Part shown: positions 9,229-17,532 of the stretch, one piece after another
Position numbering within the stretch: position 1 is the first letter of the stretch
Layout of the letters: each line of letters begins with the position of its first letter
DNA from: a virus
Length of the DNA: 52,989 nucleotides
Virus record (IMG/VR): IMGVR_UViG_3300003321_000545
Coordinates: 1 to 52,989 of that record
Reading direction: 5' to 3' (one strand)
Position numbers and translations under genes: made by a program
The notes under the pieces: generated by a model
What the model was told of the DNA's origin: nothing
What the model saw: the letters and a program-made list of their open reading frames with translations, nothing else
Database searches by the model: none

Positions 9229-10209
9229 ATGACTACAAATACATCTGCTGGTGTTGGTTCAAGTTCAATAACAACTCTCGGCACAATTACGACAGGAGTT
9301 TGGAATGGTACCATTATTGATCTTTCTCATGGTGGCAGCAATGCAAACTTGACTGCCTCTAACGGAGGTATTGTTTATTCCACTGCAAGTGCCATGGCTA
9401 TTTTATCTGGTACAGCGACAGCAAATCAGGTACTTCTATCGGGATCGTCAACAACTCCAGCATGGTCCACAGCAACTTATCCTGCAACGACAACTGCAAA
9501 TCAACTTCTTTATTCTTCTGCTACGAATACAGTTGGGGGATTATCATCAGCTAATAGTGCAGTTTTAGTTACTAATTCATCTGGTGTTCCGGCATTTTCA
9601 GGAACAATGACAAATGGTCAATTGATTATAGGTAGCACTAGTGGAACTCCCACAGCTGCAACATTAACACAAGGTTCAGGGGTTACCATTACCAATGGCG
9701 CAGGAACCATTACTATTGCTGCTACTGGAGGAGGAGGAGGTTGGGTTCAAAGTGTTCAAACAAATTTAACCACCGTTAATAACACTTCTGTTACAGGTGG
9801 TTCTTGGTCAGACATTCCAGGAATGTCTGTTTCCATTACTCCTGGATCTTCATCTAATAAAGTTATGATATTAGCACATATTACATCTGGTACAGATTTT
9901 TCTACTACCAGTATTGGATATTTTAGATTAGTAAGAGGTTCAACAGCTATTGATGTGAGCTCTGCTCCTCAATCAAACCAACTTGCAGCTACTGGATTTT
10001 TAGAATCTAATACCTCTACAAGTTATACAACTACAACTGCTATTACCTTTATAGATTCTCCTGCTACAACATCATCTACAACATATAAATTACAATATAC
10101 GGGTTTTACTACATGTACAATGTACATCAATAGAACGGCTGCTGATACTAACTCCAATACCAATTCAAGATATGCATCAACAATTATTGCTGTAGAAATT
10201 TCGACTTAA
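9229..10209 (+). CDS. Tail fibre-like protein, copy 3, with a different C-terminal head
   Basis: The 326-residue protein keeps the fibre repeats in its first 150 residues ('[30 protein letters not shown]'). After a glycine run (GGGGGW, near residue 164) it switches to a different beta-sandwich of about 160 residues ('SWSDIPGMSVSITPGSSSNKVMILAHI', 'TYKLQYTG', 'TSTIIAVEIST'). Such terminal domains in fibres usually bind receptors or trimerise. Copies 1 and 2 carry the alternative ending, so the phage appears to hold two exchangeable tips on a common stalk. The start follows GAGGAAAAATAG. Confidence 0.7.
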   Translation: MTTNTSAGVGSSSITTLGTITTGVWNGTIIDLSHGGSNANLTASNGGIVYSTASAMAILSGTATANQVLLSGSSTTPAWSTATYPATTTANQLLYSSATNTVGGLSSANSAVLVTNSSGVPAFSGTMTNGQLIIGSTSGTPTAATLTQGSGVTITNGAGTITIAATGGGGGWVQSVQTNLTTVNNTSVTGGSWSDIPGMSVSITPGSSSNKVMILAHITSGTDFSTTSIGYFRLVRGSTAIDVSSAPQSNQLAATGFLESNTSTSYTTTTAITFIDSPATTSSTTYKLQYTGFTTCTMYINRTAADTNSNTNSRYASTIIAVEIST

Positions 10210-10221
10210 TGGAGATGATAT

Positions 10222-10596
10222 ATGAAACCATTTAAAAAAGAAGATGTCAAAGTAACATATTTTGAAAGATGCCTATACATCTATGGGGAATTACCAGGCT
10301 TAGCATATCAGCATTTTAAAGATGATGGTACACCTTGGGATGATCCTTATGATGGGTTATTTTGGTCAAATGAAGAGCATGAAAAACCTTCAAAAGAAGT
10401 ATTAGATGCATTAGATGAAAATGAGGTTCGCGAAAAAGAATATAATCGTCGTGAATTGTGTCGAAAACAGTTTAGAAATGAAAAAGCTGCATCAGATCAT
10501 TCAATTTTAGCTGCGTTAGATATTAGAAATAAAGATAACAAAAAATCTATATCACTTTCTGATTATTTAGATGAATTAGAACAAAAATATAGGTGA
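10222..10596 (+). CDS. Hypothetical protein beside the fibre genes
   Basis: This 124-residue acidic and charged protein differs sharply in composition from the fibres before it. It begins with a folded-looking segment ('VTYFERCLYIYGELPGLAYQHFKDDG', split here by Cys and aromatic residues) and ends with a long Glu/Lys/Arg-rich helix. I do not recognise a family. Its position immediately after three fibre genes and its soluble, charged nature would suit a fibre assembly chaperone, but nothing in the sequence shows this. The start follows ATGGAGATGATAT, a good ribosome site. Confidence 0.5.
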   Translation: MKPFKKEDVKVTYFERCLYIYGELPGLAYQHFKDDGTPWDDPYDGLFWSNEEHEKPSKEVLDALDENEVREKEYNRRELCRKQFRNEKAASDHSILAALDIRNKDNKKSISLSDYLDELEQKYR

Positions 10597-10599
10597 TAT

Positions 10600-11238
10600 A
10601 TGGCTTTTATCCTTACATATGACACTCTAAAAGAACAAATCAAAGCATATCTTGAGCGTGATGATAGTGTTATTTCATCTAGCTTTGATACATGGGTTAA
10701 ATTTGCACACGATAGAATATCTCGTGATTCCAATACGCAATTGTTTGAAGTGTATGTATCTAACAATTTTCAAGCTGGTAATCCAGTCATTCCAAAACCA
10801 GCTAGATGGTTAAATACGGTTACATTTAACTTTGGTACAGGAACCAATAACAATACAAGAAATCAGCTTCTTTTACGTTCCTATGAATATTGTCGTATGT
10901 ATTGGCCAGATGATTCACAAACAGATGTTCCATTATTCTTTTCTGATTATGGTTTTAATAATATATTAATTGCTCCCACACCCGATCAAGATTATCCATT
11001 TGAATTTGGTTATTTAGAAGTTCCTCAAATTATAGATTCCAATTTCCAAACAAATTATCTGACAGAATTTATGCCAGAAGTGCTTCTTAAAGCAGTTCTT
11101 TTAGAATCAATGTTAGAACTAAAAAATGATGAAAGAATGGCTGCGGTAGAGGCCGAATATGTAAAGGCTATATCTTCTTGGAATGCTAAAAACGAACTTC
11201 GTAAAATTGACAGATATACATCAAGAAAGGCGGATTAA
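10600..11238 (+). CDS. Phage adaptor (gateway) protein
   Basis: This 212-residue protein resembles the adaptor proteins of podoviruses (T7 gp11 / SU10 adaptor type) that attach to the portal ring. The order is typical. A short helical N-terminus ('LKEQIKAYLERDD') leads to 'PARWLNTVTFNFG', then 'LLLRSYEYCRMYWPD', then 'PLFFSDYGFNNILIAPTPDQDYPFEFGYLEVP', and finally helices with 'LTEFMPEVLLKAVLLESMLELKNDE'. It lies between the fibre group and the large nozzle gene. It would be a second adaptor next to the gp4-like protein, so one of the two may play a slightly different role. Confidence 0.65.
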   Translation: MAFILTYDTLKEQIKAYLERDDSVISSSFDTWVKFAHDRISRDSNTQLFEVYVSNNFQAGNPVIPKPARWLNTVTFNFGTGTNNNTRNQLLLRSYEYCRMYWPDDSQTDVPLFFSDYGFNNILIAPTPDQDYPFEFGYLEVPQIIDSNFQTNYLTEFMPEVLLKAVLLESMLELKNDERMAAVEAEYVKAISSWNAKNELRKIDRYTSRKAD

Positions 11239-11240
11239 TT

Positions 11241-13643
11241 ATGCCATTTGTTCAAAGTTATACAAATATATTTGGTGGCAATCAGATATCAACCGTTTTT
11301 CCTTCCTATATTGCTTATGATTTAACAGGAGATATAACATTAAATTGGGCATCATCTTTTGTTGATAATAGTAATGTTGTCGCAAATATTATGGATTTTA
11401 CATCTACACCCGTTACCACTTTATTAGGAAACAATCCATTAACTTCTGCAAATGGAACTGGAGTTGTAACAGTTACTGTCGTATCTACAGCAAATCTTAT
11501 ATCAGGCCAATTTGTAACAATTTCAGGAGCTACTACATTTAACAATTTAACGGCGCCAGAATTAAATATTACAGCAGCTATAACCGTTATCAGTGCAACA
11601 CAATTTACCTATAATACAACAGGAACGGCAAATGCTACATCAGGGGGTGGTGGAAATGCTGTTAATCTTTCTACGTCTTTATATGTTGTAACACTTCCTG
11701 ATTCAAGATTAGTCTCAACAGGACAAACTATAAATATTAACAATCCAGGAACAAATAGTGTTGTTTTTCATGATAATGCTGGTGGCGTTATATTAACTGT
11801 TAATCCTGGAATTTCATGGCAACTTTACTTAAGAGATAATTCTACGGCTGCGGGAACATGGGGATTAACTCAAAATGGTGCTGGAACAACACAAGCTCAA
11901 GCAACTCAATTAATTACATCCAATTCTGGTTTAACCATAATAAACGGTTTAATAGATGTAAATATGCCCAATAAAACTATTAATGCCAATTATCAGATTT
12001 TATCCTCAGATCGAGCAAATTTATTAATTTGGACTGGTGGGGTTGGAACTTTTACAATGCCAACTTTGGCAACTGTAGGCAATGGTTTCTACATTGGAGT
12101 CAATAATCAAGGTGGTGGTAATTTGACCATTAATACTGGGGATGGAACCACTATTGATGGAAATCCAACTTTAACTCTACAACCTGGTCAATCAACATTT
12201 ATAGATGGTGGAAGTGCTAATTGGAATACTATAGGTTATGGTCAAAATTCTGTTTTTCAATACACGGCAGTGAGTATAAATGTTGCAGGTAATTCAAATG
12301 TTAATTTAACCAATCAACAAGCTAGTAATCAAATTATCAACTTAACAGGTGTTTTGACTGGTAATATCACTGTTACATGGCCAACTGTAACTGGTGTATG
12401 GTACGTTTTTAATAATACCTCTGGATTATTTACTATTCAAGCCAATGGTGGTTTGAACATTCCCCAATCAGAAAAAGTTATTCTGTATTGTGATGGAACT
12501 ACTTTTTATTTAACACCTACGGTTGCTACATCTGTTGTGTTTAATGACGGAAATGCAGCTAATCCATCTATAGCTTTTGCGTCAGATCCAACATCTGGTT
12601 TTTATAAAGTAGGTGCCACATCGTGGGGATTTTCATCTGCTGGAGCCAATGCATTAACATTAGGTGCATTATCAAATGGACAAACAGGATTTGCGATTGC
12701 AGCTAATGATGTTTTGCGTCTTGTAGGAACAAATGCGGGATTTTATGCCACATTAAAAGCTGGAAATATGGCAGGAAATGTTAATTGGACATGGCCAATT
12801 GCTGATTCTGTTAGTGCTCATGGTGTTCTTCAATCTGATGCTGCTGGTACATTATCTTTTTCGACCGCAACATATCCTGTTACAACTACTGTAAATCAAC
12901 TTCTGTACTCTTCTGCTACTAATACAATAGTTGGATTACCAACAGCAAATTCTTCCACGTTGATAACGAGTGCGGGTGGGGTTCCATCACTTAGCCAAAC
13001 ATTACCGACGGCAGTGCAAGCTAATATCACGACATTGGGAACTATTACGACTGGCATATGGCAAGGAACACCAGTTGGAGTAGTATATGGAGGCACAGGG
13101 CTTGCAACATTAACAACTGCTTATGGTGTAGTATGTGCAGGTACAACAGCAACAGGTGCTTTACAAAATGCCGGAGCTGGAACTGCAAATCAAGTATTTA
13201 CATCCAATGGTGCGGGTGCACTTCCTTCATGGAAAGCTATTACAATTGCATTGCCTGCTGCTGTTAAAGCTGATCAAACAACTGGTACATCTACCACAGT
13301 TTATGTTAATCCAGCAGTTCAACAATTTCACGATAGTGCTGTTAAAGCATGGATTATGTTTAGAGGAACGGATGGAACAGTTTTTACGAGTTACAATGCA
13401 AATGTAGCTCGACTTGCAACCGGAGATTATAGAGTTACATTTACAACTGCGTTTGCTTCAGCAAATTATTGTTGGAGCATTAATATGGGTAATGCCGCTT
13501 CAAGTGGAAATGTTTGGGTTTCTGATGCGCCTTATGGAGAATCTGCAACTACAACGACATTTAGATTTTCTGCTCAATTATTTTCATCAGGAACATTTGA
13601 TGATCCTCAATTAATATCTGCTACATTTTATGGACGTCAATAA
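11241..13643 (+). CDS. Large virion protein mixing FCCH-like and fibre-repeat modules
   Basis: The 800-residue product combines modules seen elsewhere in the operon. Residues about 60-150 form an FCCH-like module (GNNPLTSAN, GQFVTISGA, LNITAAITV, GGGGNAV). Residues about 230-330 resemble the terminal domain of fibre copies 1 and 2. Residues about 545-660 hold the fibre repeats, with sequence close to copy 2 ('[14 protein letters not shown]'). The last 130 residues are a separate beta domain ending in ATFYGRQ. It is most likely a tail fibre or spike that belongs with the nozzle encoded next; its stop overlaps the nozzle start (TAATG). Confidence 0.6.
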   Translation: MPFVQSYTNIFGGNQISTVFPSYIAYDLTGDITLNWASSFVDNSNVVANIMDFTSTPVTTLLGNNPLTSANGTGVVTVTVVSTANLISGQFVTISGATTFNNLTAPELNITAAITVISATQFTYNTTGTANATSGGGGNAVNLSTSLYVVTLPDSRLVSTGQTININNPGTNSVVFHDNAGGVILTVNPGISWQLYLRDNSTAAGTWGLTQNGAGTTQAQATQLITSNSGLTIINGLIDVNMPNKTINANYQILSSDRANLLIWTGGVGTFTMPTLATVGNGFYIGVNNQGGGNLTINTGDGTTIDGNPTLTLQPGQSTFIDGGSANWNTIGYGQNSVFQYTAVSINVAGNSNVNLTNQQASNQIINLTGVLTGNITVTWPTVTGVWYVFNNTSGLFTIQANGGLNIPQSEKVILYCDGTTFYLTPTVATSVVFNDGNAANPSIAFASDPTSGFYKVGATSWGFSSAGANALTLGALSNGQTGFAIAANDVLRLVGTNAGFYATLKAGNMAGNVNWTWPIADSVSAHGVLQSDAAGTLSFSTATYPVTTTVNQLLYSSATNTIVGLPTANSSTLITSAGGVPSLSQTLPTAVQANITTLGTITTGIWQGTPVGVVYGGTGLATLTTAYGVVCAGTTATGALQNAGAGTANQVFTSNGAGALPSWKAITIALPAAVKADQTTGTSTTVYVNPAVQQFHDSAVKAWIMFRGTDGTVFTSYNANVARLATGDYRVTFTTAFASANYCWSINMGNAASSGNVWVSDAPYGESATTTTFRFSAQLFSSGTFDDPQLISATFYGRQ

Positions 13644-15727
13644 TGCCAGCAGATCATTTAATAGAACCCATCAAAACTAAACCTGGGATACAGCGTGATG
13701 GAACCCAACTAGATGCAGATCAATATATTGATGGTCAACATGTGCGTTTTTATAGAGGTCGTCCCAAAAAAATGGGAGGCAGAATATTATTAGATTCTGG
13801 TACTACTGAAATTATCAGAAATTTATATGCCGTTGAACAAATTGATAATTCAACAGATGTTTATCTTGGAAGACCAAGCACATTAAATGTAACAAATGTT
13901 TATAATAACACAGCAGCTCCCGAAATTAATAGAACACCTGCTAACTTTATAGCAGATTCTAATAATATGTGGTCCTTTGATGAATATACTGTTCAAAATG
14001 CATCAGGAGCAGTTTTATTAGGCAATGATCCTTTATCAGTTACAAATGGATCAAATGTTGTCACTGTAACAGTTGCAAGCACAAATGGACTACAAAATGA
14101 ACAACAAGTCACTATTGCCGGTGCAGCTGATACACATGGTATAACAGCAGTTGAACTTAATATAACAGCTCCAATAACAATTGTTGATGGAACTCATTTT
14201 AGTTATGTAGCGGGTGGAAATGGTACAAGTACAGGTACAGGAGGAGGAAATGCTGTTACTTATAATCTTAATTTGCCTGTTACTTATGTGGTTGGAGTTG
14301 CTGCCCCCAATCTTTTAAATATCAATAATCAAACCCAAAGATTAATTTATTGGGGTGACAAAACTGCTACATCAATTTTTACAGAAATATCAACTTCTCA
14401 TCAGATGACTTCCGGTGGAATTGTTACGGCTTATCCTTACTTTTTCAAATATGGAAATAATGGCGTTGTGGTTGCAACTACTGATCCTGGGGGTGACTGG
14501 TCTACTGCAAAAACATTTCCAATTGCAAGCAGTAAAATTGTAAAAGGTGCTGTAACCAGAGGTGGAACAGGCGCACCTGCAATATTATTTTGGTCGCTTA
14601 GATCATTAATACGAGCAACATTTGTAGGGGGAGACCCAGTTTTTCAATTTGATACTATTCAACAGGGTGTTCCTATACTCGCTCAAAACAGTGTAGTTAC
14701 AACTGAAAATGCTTTTTTCTGGATATCAAATGACCAATTTTGGATGTATGACGGCGTTGTACGTCAACTCGATAATTATCAAAATAGATTATTTTTCTTT
14801 AAAAATTTAAATTGGACATATAGAAATATAATTTTTGGAGAATATCGTTCTGAATATCATGAGATTTGGTGGCACTTTCCATTTGGTAATGCTACTGAAA
14901 ATAATCATGCAATTATATATCAGATTGAATCTAATTCTTGGTATGATACTTCCATAACGAGAAGTGCTGGCTATGTAGCTTCTAACTTTCCAAATCCTTT
15001 AACGGCTGATTCTACAGCTATATTAAATAGATTTAATTTGTTGGCCACATTAACTGTTAATTTGGCAAACAATCCTATTACAACTATTAATGCATCCGCT
15101 GTTGTAACAGTTAATTATCCTTCAAACCAAACATTACAAAATGGAAATACAGTTACAATTGCTGGATCTACTGATGTTGGTACAATTACAGCCGTACAAC
15201 TTAATATACAAGCTGTAATATTCAACGTCGATCCAATTGCTCATACATTTCAATATACATCCAATGGAGTCGGTGATGGTACTGTTGGAGGTGGAAATGC
15301 TGTTACATATTCTATACAAGTTCCAAATAATTGTTACGGTTTGTGGGAAGAAGATATAGGAACAGATGAAATTATATATGGGCAGGAATTGGCAATAGAT
15401 TCATTTTTTGAAACCAATTATATTTCCTGGGTAGAAAAGTTCCCAAATGATGACCGTCAAATACGTATACGTCGTATAGAGCCAGATTTTGTTCAATCTC
15501 AAAACATGACTTTAGTACTTAAAATGCGCCCATTTGCACAAAGTAATCCAATTATATCTCAAACTTATACCTTCATTCCTGGAGAAACCACAATTATTTT
15601 AGCAAAAGTGGACACCGTTAATATGGGAAGATTTGTTACATTAAAATTTGAAAGCAATGCTGCCGGTGGGGATTATCTTATGGGAAAAGTATTAATAAAT
15701 TATGCTCCAGGAGATGTGCGTCCATGA
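13643..15727 (+). CDS. Tail nozzle / DNA-stabilisation protein (P22 gp10-like) with two FCCH-like insertions
   Basis: The 694-residue protein begins with the family signature 'GIQRDGTQLDADQYIDGQHVRFYRGRPKKMGG', shortened here by its key residues GIxRDGT, VRFYRG and KKMGG. P22 gp10 and T7 gp12 form the tail nozzle that closes the portal channel. The body contains 'YIGYY'-less beta blades, including 'FFWISNDQFWMYDG' and 'GEYRSEYHEIWWHFPFGN', as in the family. Two FCCH-like modules are inserted, at about 130-205 (GNDPLSVTN...GGGNAVTY) and 475-550 (NNPITTINA...GGGNAVTY). P22 gp10 is about 470 residues, and the two insertions account for most of the difference. Confidence 0.75.
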   Translation: MPADHLIEPIKTKPGIQRDGTQLDADQYIDGQHVRFYRGRPKKMGGRILLDSGTTEIIRNLYAVEQIDNSTDVYLGRPSTLNVTNVYNNTAAPEINRTPANFIADSNNMWSFDEYTVQNASGAVLLGNDPLSVTNGSNVVTVTVASTNGLQNEQQVTIAGAADTHGITAVELNITAPITIVDGTHFSYVAGGNGTSTGTGGGNAVTYNLNLPVTYVVGVAAPNLLNINNQTQRLIYWGDKTATSIFTEISTSHQMTSGGIVTAYPYFFKYGNNGVVVATTDPGGDWSTAKTFPIASSKIVKGAVTRGGTGAPAILFWSLRSLIRATFVGGDPVFQFDTIQQGVPILAQNSVVTTENAFFWISNDQFWMYDGVVRQLDNYQNRLFFFKNLNWTYRNIIFGEYRSEYHEIWWHFPFGNATENNHAIIYQIESNSWYDTSITRSAGYVASNFPNPLTADSTAILNRFNLLATLTVNLANNPITTINASAVVTVNYPSNQTLQNGNTVTIAGSTDVGTITAVQLNIQAVIFNVDPIAHTFQYTSNGVGDGTVGGGNAVTYSIQVPNNCYGLWEEDIGTDEIIYGQELAIDSFFETNYISWVEKFPNDDRQIRIRRIEPDFVQSQNMTLVLKMRPFAQSNPIISQTYTFIPGETTIILAKVDTVNMGRFVTLKFESNAAGGDYLMGKVLINYAPGDVRP

Positions 15728-15948
15728 CAACAGTTACACTTCCAATCAATATCGATTTTATTACTTGGACTAGTAATATCAGTATTGATTTACCAAATTT
15801 AAATTTTCCTGTGGCAAGAGATGAAAGTGATTGGAAATCCTGGGCAAGATATACGATTGATCTTAATCAATTAGCGGGGGTTCCAAACCCACAATATTTT
15901 GATACTTGGCAAGAATGGGCTAATTATTTTGTTAATAATGTGCAATAA
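15724..15948 (+). CDS. Small virion-operon protein
   Basis: This 74-residue protein starts inside the end of the nozzle gene (ATGA overlap), so the two are probably translated together. It is rich in aromatic residues (seven Trp or Tyr among 'ITWTSN', 'DWKSWARY', 'YFDTWQEWANYF') and in Asn. The repeated pattern 'W-SWA' and 'WQEWANYF' also resembles the C-terminus of the 5358 protein ('WAAWGDWNDQP'). I know of no function. A small structural part of the tail is the likeliest role, from position only. Confidence 0.5.
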   Translation: MTTVTLPINIDFITWTSNISIDLPNLNFPVARDESDWKSWARYTIDLNQLAGVPNPQYFDTWQEWANYFVNNVQ

Positions 15949-15968
15949 TTAATTATAGGAGTGTTACA

Positions 15969-17519
15969 ATGAATTTACCACCTGCATTGGATGATTTAAA
16001 ATCAGATCAAAATCAAGAAATGAATGAAGAGCCAGTAAATATATTAGCTCACATTGCTCCTGATGAAATACCATATTTAAATGAAATGCAGGGACGAGAA
16101 ATTATCGATCCAGATACAGGGTTGAGAGATTATACACTTCTTTCTTTTATTCTAACTCAACCTGAAGCAAAACAGGGATTAGAAGAAGCAAATCAAATCA
16201 TTAAAACAAAACATATGGCCGAAGGTGGTCATGTATCTGAAATAGGAAGACCAATTGTTCCTGAATTGGAAGAATTACGACAAGCTGGTCGGGGTAAAGA
16301 TACAGAATTAATTATTATTACACCTGAATTGGCCGATATATTTAATGAAATGCACGGTACAAAAGCCAAAATCAATCCTATAACAGGATTTCCTGAATAT
16401 GGGTTTTTTAAAGAACTTTTCCGCGTTGCAGCCCCTATTGTTGGTGCTGTATTAGGTGGACCTGTGGGTGCTTTTGCAGGGTCCGTGGCGGCAAATAAAG
16501 CGACGGGTAAATCATGGGGTGATTCATTAAAGCAAGGTGTATTATCTGGCGGTTTAACCATGGCAGCCCCTATGATAGGCGGAATGTTTCAAGGGGCATT
16601 TCCTGGTATGTCCTCAGCAATGGGTCAAGGTGCGAGAGGAATATTTGGACAACAATTTGGTGGTGGTTTAGCAAACTTATTTACACCTGGAATGAATTCT
16701 GGACTCGTGGGGGGAATACTAGGTGGGGGCGGTGGAAACAATGTTGTGCCAGCTAACACAGTAAATAGAATACTTCCAGGATCTGCATATGGTGGCGGTG
16801 CTAGTCAATCTTCAGGTGGTCGAGGGGGAATTGGTGGTTTTATAGGATCATTAGGTGGAAGTAATTTGCTTCCTGTTGCTGCTCTTGGTGCATCTGCTTT
16901 GATGGGTATGAAAGGGAATAAGGAAGATGAGAGAAGAAAAAGAGAATATGAAGAAAGAATGAGACAAGATTTTGAAAGTGATCTTGTTAGATCTGGTCAT
17001 AGATCTCCTTATCAAAAAGTTAAACCCCTAAGCAGAGAATATAATTTAGAAACAACCCCAGGTATGGGAGAACATAAGTTTTATAAAGATTACGATCTTA
17101 GTAAAGTTGAATATATGAGTCATGGTGGGGCAATTAGAGGATATGGAAAGGGTCAGCAAGATAATATTCCCAAGAATATTCGTGAAGATAGCTATATCAT
17201 AGATGCCTCTACAGTTAGTGATTTAGGAGATGGTTCTAGCAATGCTGGAATCAAAGAATTAGATCATTTTTTTGGTAGATTAAATGGCCGTCCTACTCAT
17301 AAAAAAGGTGGATACATCAAAGCTCTTGTTTCTGACGGTGAATATGAAGTTTCTCCTGAAAAAGTAACAGCATTAGGGGGAGGTTCTAATAAGAAGGGTG
17401 CAATGATGCTAAAAGGTATGGTTAAAGATATCCGAAAATCTAAGAGAATGTCGGGATACAAATTACCACCTAAAGCAAAACCACTATCGGGATACTTGAA
17501 ACGAATGAATATGGCATAA
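15969..17519 (+). CDS. Internal virion / DNA-ejection protein 1
   Basis: The 516-residue protein has three parts. The N-terminal 150 residues contain an imperfect internal repeat: 'LNEMQGREIIDPDTGLRDY' is echoed by 'FNEMHGTKAKINPITGFPEY'. The middle (about 150-320) is a glycine- and alanine-rich, membrane-compatible stretch ('AAPIVGAVLGGPVGAFAG'). The C-terminal part has the conserved 'LVSDGEYEVSPEKVTALGGGSNKKGA' pattern seen in podoviral internal virion proteins. Such proteins leave the head first and help DNA cross the cell envelope. It heads a run of three large ejection genes, with an AGGAGTGTTACA ribosome site. Confidence 0.65.
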   Translation: MNLPPALDDLKSDQNQEMNEEPVNILAHIAPDEIPYLNEMQGREIIDPDTGLRDYTLLSFILTQPEAKQGLEEANQIIKTKHMAEGGHVSEIGRPIVPELEELRQAGRGKDTELIIITPELADIFNEMHGTKAKINPITGFPEYGFFKELFRVAAPIVGAVLGGPVGAFAGSVAANKATGKSWGDSLKQGVLSGGLTMAAPMIGGMFQGAFPGMSSAMGQGARGIFGQQFGGGLANLFTPGMNSGLVGGILGGGGGNNVVPANTVNRILPGSAYGGGASQSSGGRGGIGGFIGSLGGSNLLPVAALGASALMGMKGNKEDERRKREYEERMRQDFESDLVRSGHRSPYQKVKPLSREYNLETTPGMGEHKFYKDYDLSKVEYMSHGGAIRGYGKGQQDNIPKNIREDSYIIDASTVSDLGDGSSNAGIKELDHFFGRLNGRPTHKKGGYIKALVSDGEYEVSPEKVTALGGGSNKKGAMMLKGMVKDIRKSKRMSGYKLPPKAKPLSGYLKRMNMA

Positions 17520-17532
17520 GGAGTAAAAAATT

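Noticed and set aside
16229-16561. A 110-codon minus-strand frame inside the first ejection gene
   Set aside because: It is antisense to a well-supported gene with no sign of expression of its own.
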